NCBI GenBank assembly: GCA_022559845.1
Contig: CM040121.1
Location: 512,534,566-512,598,565 of the forward strand
Reading direction: 5' to 3'
Origin: Amorphophallus konjac
Taxonomy: Eukaryota > Streptophyta > Magnoliopsida > Alismatales > Araceae
Length of the DNA: 64,000 nucleotides
In this document: piece by piece, positions 55,121 through 64,000 of the stretch
Numbering within the stretch: position 1 is the first letter of the stretch
Layout of the letters: every line of letters begins with the position of its first letter
Notes under the pieces: model-generated
Told to the model about the DNA's origin: nothing
What the model saw: only the letters and a program-made list of their open reading frames with translations
Databases searched by the model: none
Made by a program: the position numbers and the translations under genes

Positions 55121-55553
55121 TTTTTTAACTGAAAGATAATACTTGAAAGGTGGGAAACGAGGGAGTCCGTTCATCCCTTCATTGCGGAAGGGACATGATG
55201 TGTCACCCCGGCTACCAGGCAAGCGATTTTCCATTAAGAAGTGCAAAAAGAAAAGAAACAAAGCATGGTGGGATACAAGGGACGAGCAAGGTCTGGGGGA
55301 GGGGGAACACCCTGTCCAAGATGACAAGAGGGTCAATACAAAAGCCCAAAAAACCAAAAGAATAACATTACAACATGGGACATCCTACTAAGGAAGGGAG
55401 GAGTCCAATTACAGCAAGTGGGTAAGGCCCAATAAACCCAAACAGGGAATGACAACGAGGCATCCAACAAGATAATTTTTAAATATAAACTATTGCAGAA
55501 TAAGGCCGCCGGTGGCTACAGCATGGCCGGTGGACGGGAGCGCGCCTATGCAA
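55121..55553 (-). mobile_element. 433-bp retroposon inside the eEF2 exon, copy 1
   Basis: Flanked by a 15-bp duplication CAATGAAGGCCTCTT (55106-55120 and 55554-55568), which is eEF2 coding sequence on the minus strand. The insert has a poly-A end on the minus strand (TTTTTT at 55121), so it is a retroposed sequence: a SINE or the 3' end of a LINE. The 3' part, with TTCTTTTTGCACTTCTTAAT on the minus strand, looks like a LINE 3' end. No pol III box was identified. Frames here are not genes. Confidence 0.78.
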
Positions 55554-56102
55554 CAATGAAGGCCTCTTCACTTTCAACCTGCAGCTCAAGAAAATATATG
55601 TCCATCTTATTGACAGTCAACACAGGCTAGCTAATCCTCTCTCCAAGGGCTTCTCTAAGCACTGTCTGTGTCTGGACACACACACCTTCCACAGAGTCTA
55701 CAACAACCAATACACCATCAGTTATCCCAAGAGCTGCTGTGACCTCAGATGAGAAATCAACATGTCAAGGTGAATCAATAAGGTTGATGAGATACTCATC
55801 CTTGGTCCTTTCAACCTTAAAAAGTTCTTTAGGCCCCTTTGAAAATGGAGTGAGACAATTTATTCGCACCTCCCGGGACACGAATAAGTTGTCCCACTTG
55901 TTGAATCCACAAAACTGCGATATTGAGATACACACCGTGGACATTAATTAGGTGGAGGTGGTAAGATAAGTTGCCCAACCATGGAGACCAGCAGAGAAAG
56001 CAACACTCCATTTCACTGGGTAAACTTGGGCATCACCAAGAAGGGGATCTTCATATAAGTAGCCATAATATATAACATTAGCCTTCTCAATGAAGGCCTC
56101 TT

Positions 56103-56535
56103 TTTTTTAACTGAAAGATAATACTTGAAAGGTGGGAAATGAGGGAGTCCGTTCATCCCTTCATTGCGGAAGGGACATGACGTGTCACCCCGGCCACCAG
56201 ACAAGCGATTTTCCATTAAGAAGTGCACAAAGAAAAGAAACAAAGTATGGAGGGATACAAGGGAGGAGCAAGGTCTGGGGGAGGGGGAGCACCCTATCCA
56301 TGATGACAAGAGGGCCAATACAAAAGCCCAAAAAACTAAAAGAAGACCATTACAACATGGGGCATCCCACTAAGGAAGGGAGGAGCCCAATTACAGCCAG
56401 TTGGTAAGGCCCAATAAACCCAAACAGGGAATGACAACGAGGCATCTAACAAGATAATTTTTAAATATAAACTATTGCAGAACAAGGCCGTCGGTGGCTA
56501 CAGCATGGCTGGCGGACGGGAGTGCGCCTATGTAG
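56103..56535 (-). mobile_element. Same retroposon, copy 2 in the tandem array
   Basis: Identical position within the 982-bp unit, with the same flanking duplication. It was carried by the amplification, not by a second insertion. Confidence 0.78.
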
Positions 56536-57084
56536 CAATGAAGGCCTCTTCACTTTCAACCTGCAGCTCAAGAAAACATCTGTCCATCTTATTGACAGTC
56601 AACACAGGTTAGCTAATCCTCTCTCCAAGGGCTTCTCTAAGCACTGTCTGTGTCTGGACACACACACCTTCCACAGAGTCTACAACAACCAATGCACCAT
56701 CAGTTATCCCAAGAGCTGTTGTGACCTCAGATGAGAAATCAACATGTCAACGTGAATCAATAAGATTGATGAGATACTCATCCCCAGTCCTTTCAACCTT
56801 AAAAAGTTCTTTAGGCCCCTTTGAAAATGGAGTGAGACAACTTATTCGCACCTCCCGGGGCACGAATAAGTTGTCCCACATGTTGAATCCACAAAATCAT
56901 GGTGTTGAGATACACACCGTGGACATTAATTGGGTGGAGGTGGTAAGATAAGTTGCCCAACCATGGAGACCAGCAGAGAAAGCAACACTCCCATTCGTTG
57001 GGTAAACTTGGGCATCACCAAGAAGGGGATCTTCATATAAGTAGCCATAATATATAACATTAGCCTTCTCAATGAAGGCCACTT

Positions 57085-57517
57085 TTTTTTAACTGAAAGA
57101 TAATACTTGAAAGGTAGGAAACGAGGGAGTCCGTTCATCCCTTCATTGCGGAAGGGACATGACGTGTCACCCCGACCACCAGGCAAGCGATTTTCCATTA
57201 AGAAGTGCAGAAAGAAAAGAAACAAAGCATGGTGGGATACAAGGGATGAGCAAGGTCTGGGGGAGGGGGAACAACCTGTCCAAGATGACAAGAGGGTCAA
57301 TACAAAAGCCCAAAAAACCAAAAGAATAACATTACAACATGGGACATCCTACTAAGGAAGGGAGGAGCCCAATTACAGCAAGTGGGTAAGGCCCAATAAA
57401 CCCAAACAGGGAATGACAACGAGGCATCCAACAAGATAATTTTTAAATATAAACTATTGCAGAATAAGGCCGCCGGTGGCTGCAGCATGGCCGGTGGACG
57501 GGAGCGCGCCTATGCAA
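57085..57517 (-). mobile_element. Same retroposon, copy 3 in the tandem array
   Basis: As in the other two copies. The left duplication here has one change (CAATGAAGGCCACTT). A fourth, incomplete copy starts at about 58067 and is cut by E5. Confidence 0.75.
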
Positions 57518-58104
57518 CAATGAAGGCCTCTTCACTTTCAACCTGCAGCTCAAGAAAACATCTGTCCATCGTATTGACAGTCAACACATGCTAGCTAATC
57601 CTCTCTCCAAGGGCTTCTCTAAGCACTGTCTGTGTCTGGACACATACACCTTCCACAGAGTCTACAACAACCAATGCACCATCAGTTATCCCAAGAGCTA
57701 CTGTGACCTCAGATGAAAAATCAACATGTCAAGGTGAATCAATAAGGTTGATGAGATACTCATCCCCAGTCCTTTCAACCTTAAAAAGTTCTTTAGGCCC
57801 CTTTGAAAATGGAGTGAGACAACTTATTTGCACCTCCCGGGGCACGAATAAGTTGTCCCACCTGTTAAATCCATAAAATCGCGGTGTTGAGATACACACC
57901 GTGGACATTAATTGGGTGGAGGTGGTAAGATAAGTTGCCCAACCATGGAGACCAGCAGAGAAAGCAACACTCCCCTTCGCTGGGTAAACTTGGGCATCAC
58001 CAAGAAGGGGATCTTCATATAAGTAGCCATAATATATAACATTAGCCTTCTCAACGAAGGCCTCTTTTTTTTAACTGAAAGATAATACTTGAAAGGTGGG
58101 AAAC

Positions 58105-59609
58105 TGTAAGGTTAACAAAAATTTCGGGCAATCGATGCATTAATAACCCAACCTCTAACTACGGGTTGCAGATTTCACCTTGCGCGGAACGACGCTGTCC
58201 GCAGTACCCGATGCAGAATCTCACGAACACCGAGCCGCACAGAAGTACGGCCTCTAGAGCTGATCCACACGGATCCTTGCGCAGCGACGGTACCCTCCGG
58301 TACGACCTTCCCCAACCCTTTCACCTTCTGGAGAGAGAGAGTAAGACGGAGGAAAGGGGGGAGGATCTAATCCTTCTCTTCCTAGCCTTAATGCTTGATT
58401 AGTCAAGAGAGACGGAGAAGTCTCGTAGCATCTATATATATAGGATTTGGCCATTTCTAAAAGACCTCCAAAGGACCAAAACTGTATATATGTCCTTCCC
58501 ATTATTATACATATCTATTAAGCCCCTTTTATATGCCTTTCCAAAAGGAATTAAAGTGAATTAATATATGTATTTGTACAATAATAATCCGTCACCCAAG
58601 AATCTATTGTGTGTGATCATCTAGACCCATAGTCACTCTAGTTTATGGCCCATTAACTTCTAATTCCCAATTAGAAGTAAATTAAACTTATTATTCGCTT
58701 CTACTAGAGCTGAATAATAGTTTAATTTATTCCGAACCTTTGATCACGTTGGGTCAAGTAAATCCGTGTGATCCTAGAGGACGCCGGGTTTAAACCAGCC
58801 TGTCTGATACCTGTAAATCCATAGTTACCGCATCGATATAATCCATCGCTCCTTCTATGAGTCTGGTACGATCGAGGGTATGGTTTCTGCCAAACCCCGT
58901 GATCGTGCCATTTGACCATGACATCCTTAAAGTGTATGACGTCCGTTCTAAACGAACTCACGCGACCCTGGCCAAGGATTTAATGGAGCGTCATTGTCAT
59001 GACCTATTAATTGTCTGATTTATACCCGACAATGAGCGATCCCTTCTTGACCATTGATGATCTTCACACGTATCCTGAAATGGTTAATAACTCGATAATT
59101 CATGACTTATGGTTAAAGTCACTTAGTCAAGTAATTAAACCATTCTAGTCCTCGTGTAAAATTCGATCAATGTCTTAGGTCAAAGGACCAACGATGCTAC
59201 TGAGACCGTTGGATCTTCAGTTGACTTTAGGTATAATCAACCATCTGAAGATCCAATAGCGGATCAGTTCAGTGTACATCCTCCAAGGACATACACCTAC
59301 ACATATGTATTTGTGCCCAGCACCAATGACCATGAGACTGGTCAGTCACACATCATGTGTACTGGTTGAATAGTCCCCGAGTGATTACCCTCCAACCAGG
59401 AACAGGTTAATGTATGTGTCCATGTAAAGTCAGTCTCATGTTCGAGATCCCATCTCGAGTTGACTTTACAGCTACATATCATAGGGACATCGTAAAGTAA
59501 TATACAATCACATATTTACGCTCAAATACCACTATTAATAATGAACAAGATCGTACATCTATCGAGTCTACCCGACCCAAAATTGGCATGTAACACACCA
59601 ATACTAACA
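58105..59609 (-). repeat. E5 3' LTR, 1505 bp
   Basis: On the minus strand it starts TGTTAGTATTGG and ends CCTTACA. A TATA-like CTATATATATAG lies at 58432-58443. No gene; frames at 58166, 58254 and 58722 are not supported. Confidence 0.88.
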
Positions 59610-59623
59610 ATCTCCCACTTGAA

Positions 59624-60222
59624 CTACAGCCAATTGCCCACAACTTTGAGGCCCATCTTATCCCGATGGCGCTCAAATACAGTCTGTGTCAAAGGCTTAG
59701 TCAATGGATCTGCTATGTTATCTTCTGACGGTACACGCTCTACCGCCACATCTCCATGATCAACAATCTCTCGAATAAGGTGGAAGCGCATGAGAATATG
59801 CTTCGACCTTTGGTGAGATCTTGGTTTCTTCGCCTGGGCGATTGCCCCATTATTATCACAAAATAATGGGATGGGAGCTGATATCTCAGGAACTACGCCA
59901 AGTTCCAAGATGAATTTCTTCATCCAGACGGCTTCCTTAGTAGCTTCAGCTGCAGCAATATATTCTGCCTCCATCGTCAAGTCTGCAGTTGTATCTTGCT
60001 TGGAGCTTCTCCAGTTGACTGCCCCTTCATTCAACATGAATACAAATCCAGACATGGATCTGTAGTCATCTGGATCTGACTGGAAACTAGAGTATGTGTA
60101 AGCTCTAAGCTGTAGGTCCTCTCCTCCATAAAGAAGAAAAAGATCCTTAGCCCTTCTCAAGTACTTAAGGATGCCATTTACTGCCTTCCAGTGCTCTTCG
60201 CCTGGATTTGCATGATATCTAC
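59624..60222 (-). CDS. E5 pol C-terminus: RNase H, cut at 60222
   Basis: Ends MGLKVVGNWL then stop at 59624, 15 bp before the LTR. Copia RNase H signatures are DDYRSMSGFVFMLNEGAVNW, TMEAEYIAAAEATKEAVWMK, PLFCDNNGAIAQAKKPRSHQ and NIADPLTKPLTQ. The Glu of TMEAEYIAA and the Asp of CDNNGA are kept. Upstream codons for HANPGEEHWKAVNGILKYLR continue to the E6 boundary. No lesion is seen in the part present. Confidence 0.93.
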
Positions 60223-62609
<2,387 letters not shown>

Positions 62610-62773
62610 GTCCCTCCCTCCTTAAAGAAATTTCATCCCCGAAATTTAAACAGAAGGCGAAAGGAGGCAACTGCAAAATAAAGCATACCTTGAAAATAGA
62701 AGGCTGGTTTCCCGCGTGGTATAAAATAGACTCGCTTGTATCTGCAGTCAACCATGGCACTATACAATTCCAG

Positions 62774-63064
62774 CTAGTCCATGCCTAGAATAGCGTCGTA
62801 CTCGGCCAATTGCAATGCATAGAGCTTCACAGGCATCTGCCGATTATTGACGACAATAGGGGAATCTTCTAGGCACACCGGAGTGGACATGAAATCTCCA
62901 GAGGGTAACTCCACGAGCAAGTTACAAGATACTTTGGTCACTGGCTCCTCAACGCGAGCAAGAAAATCATCGGACAAAAAGGAATGGGTGGCGCCAGAAT
63001 CAAAAAGAACATGAGCTGGACGACCGAAAATCGAAACCGTACCTTCCACCAGATTAGCTGCCAC
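62774..63064 (-). CDS. E6 aspartic protease
   Basis: Retropepsin-like domain with VLFDSGATHSFLS (active-site DSG intact) and the AEYDAILGMD motif at the C-terminal end. After the stop at 62774 the frame continues with codons resembling AMVDCRYKRV, so the stop is probably a nonsense mutation shortly before the deletion. The first ATG gives MAANLVEGTVSIFG; the natural frame comes from gag. Confidence 0.9.
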   Translation of the reverse strand: MAANLVEGTVSIFGRPAHVLFDSGATHSFLSDDFLARVEEPVTKVSCNLLVELPSGDFMSTPVCLEDSPIVVNNRQMPVKLYALQLAEYDAILGMD

Positions 63065-63124
63065 AGCTTCTGCATGAGTGATGTGAGTAACCCTGCCTCT
63101 CGGAGGATGGCTGGCTGTAGAAGA

Positions 63125-63756
63125 CTACTGTGAAGGAACTGGAGCAGGTAGGTAAGACGGCTGAGGTTGAGGCAGCGGAGGAAGATGAAACTGAGGCTGC
63201 TGCGGCCGGTTAAACTGCGAGAACTGCACCGGCCTCGGCTTCATCGGACAGTCCCGAACCACGTGACCCGGCTGATCACAGCGATAACAAATGATCGGCA
63301 AAGAGCACTGCACGCCCGGATGACTACCACCACACCTCGGACACGGACGTTGCTGATTACCGAAAAAATCTGGGCGCGGTCGAACAGAAGGAACGGATAG
63401 CTGACTCAGATCTAAAGGCGCAGAATGCTCAAACTTCCTATTCGACTTCTTGTTCTTGAATTGCCGGAAATGGGAGTCGGAAGAAGGAAGAACACCGTTG
63501 ACAACAGAAACGGCAGAAATGACTCCCGGGACAGACGGCTGGTAAGTCGGCTGAAACTGCACAGTCGGCTGCACCATTCTTGCCTGAGAGAGCCCTCGAG
63601 TCCTCGCCATTTCTATCTCCACTGCAACAGCTACCTGGTACGCTGAATCCAACTCAGACACTCGGGTAGCGAACAACGGCAGACTCAATTCCGCTTTCAG
63701 TCCGCGCAGAAACTGCTGAGTCTTCATAGCTTCATGATGCTGCTCGACAGTCGTCG
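63125..63756 (-). CDS. E6 gag C-terminal part with two zinc clusters
   Basis: QQFLRGLKAELSLPL is the end of the gag domain of chromovirus-type Gypsy elements. A Pro/Gln-rich linker and two metal-binding clusters follow: CPRCGGSHPGVQC and the CCHC knuckle CYRCDQPGHVVRDC. A Pro-rich tail ends with stop at 63125; the protease follows after 60 bp. In-frame codons (TVEQHHEA) extend upstream of the first ATG (63727) to about 63756, then the sequence changes. Confidence 0.88.
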
Positions 63757-64000
63757 TTTAACAATGCCGTGCCACACAAATTTCAAAATTTATAACCGCA
63801 CTCACTCACTCAAATGGTTTTTGAAAATACGAATACAGTGGTGAATACGGGTCGATCCCACGGGGAGAGAATATTTGATTTTAGTTCAAGTTGGAAATAC
63901 CCTTGTGTTTGGAAAATAAAATGTTGTATTTGGAGTGCGATTATCACTAAAGAAATTTGAATTGTAACTGTAAATGACAAGAGATAAGTAAAGGAAATTT
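63757..64000. other. Unassigned sequence at the window end
   Basis: Starts near AACAATGCCGTGCC and contains GGTCGATCCCACGGGGAG. It abuts truncated E6 gag and is probably the edge of another insertion. No gene is seen. Confidence 0.35.

Larger units (their letters stand above)
54540..58104 (-). pseudogene. Elongation factor 2 pseudogene with internal tandem amplification
   Basis: On the minus strand the sequence encodes recognisable eEF2 segments, the GTPase that moves the ribosome during translation. Seen are [11 protein letters not shown] then HVDFSSEV (G3 region, with the Gly codon read as stop), [14 protein letters not shown] (G4; about 55598-55615), [24 protein letters not shown] and [11 protein letters not shown]. 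In the first copy it goes on to NKMMERPWGENYFDL and LEMMIFHLPSPS. Stops and shifts are frequent. From about 54994 to 57940 the middle segment is repeated three times at exactly 982 bp, and a fourth copy is cut at 58104 by E5. Each copy carries the same 433-bp retroposon. It cannot make eEF2. Confidence 0.85.
54994..58104. repeat. Tandem array, 982-bp unit, about 3.2 copies
   Basis: CAACCATGGAGACC occurs at 54994, 55976, 56958 and 57940, an exact 982-bp period. Copies differ by only a few percent. Unit joints lie near 55970, 56950 and 57935, where eEF2 codons for GLHGWA switch to sequence from further upstream in the gene. The fourth copy ends at 58104 where E5 begins. Confidence 0.92.
58105..60222 (-). 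mobile_element. E5: Copia element, minus strand, 3' end only
   Basis: Read on the minus strand: end of pol (RNase H), polypurine tract AGTGGGAGAT, then an LTR. The rest of the element is cut off by E6 at 60222 and should continue beyond E6, outside the window. The LTR start lies in the fourth eEF2 array copy, so the target was the pseudogene. Confidence 0.88.

Noticed and set aside
54926..57355. Repeated frames of 82-143 codons in the eEF2 region
   Set aside because: They are pieces of the retroposon insert in both strands, repeated by the tandem array.

Overview
The window is nuclear DNA from a flowering plant with a large, repeat-rich genome. It shows Ty3/Gypsy elements of the dual-RNase-H (Tat) type, Copia elements with an initiator-Met primer site, a LINE, an elongation-factor-2 pseudogene and GT-AG introns. 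I see no intact ordinary cellular gene and no rRNA or tRNA gene. Almost all of it is a nest of transposable elements, labelled E1-E6 here. The species cannot be named from the sequence alone.

Layout. 1-25096 is E1, a giant Tat/Ogre-like Gypsy element of about 26 kb. Its 5' LTR is cut by the window start and its 3' LTR is 4256 bp. It carries gag, protease with a G-patch, RT, RNase H, a second RNase H and integrase on the plus strand. Its 3' half carries two plant-mobile-domain (PMD) genes on the minus strand. One is an apparently intact 7-exon gene of 707 codons (14203-16830); the other is shorter, with 2 exons (18293-19702). Each has its own TATA box. E1 sits inside the left LTR of E2 (25097-35068), a SIRE-like Copia derivative with only a gag gene that has several zinc knuckles. 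E2 sits inside E4 (35069-39419 plus 50660-52925), an old element whose LTR contains arrays of hairpins and TGACGTCA-like motifs. E3 (39420-50659) is a complete 11.2-kb Tat element inserted in the E4 LTR with a perfect ATCCT target duplication. It carries a minus-strand gene of the 'putative gypsy type transposon' family.

52926-54085 is a 5'-truncated LINE. 54540-58104 is an elongation factor 2 pseudogene that took up a 433-bp retroposon and was then tandemly amplified with a 982-bp period. It is interrupted by a reversed Copia element, E5 (58105-60222). E5 is in turn interrupted by a reversed Gypsy derivative, E6 (60223-about 63756), that lacks RT and integrase. The last 244 bases are unassigned.

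How it fits together. Insertion order is E4, then E2, then E1, with E3 a separate insertion into E4; and eEF2 pseudogene, then amplification, then E5, then E6. The most interesting part is the antisense cargo. Two different Tat elements carry host-like genes opposite to their own transcript, with introns that their sense RNA would not splice. In E1 the longer cargo gene keeps an open frame across seven exons, while the plus-strand polyprotein next to it is broken by single-base losses.
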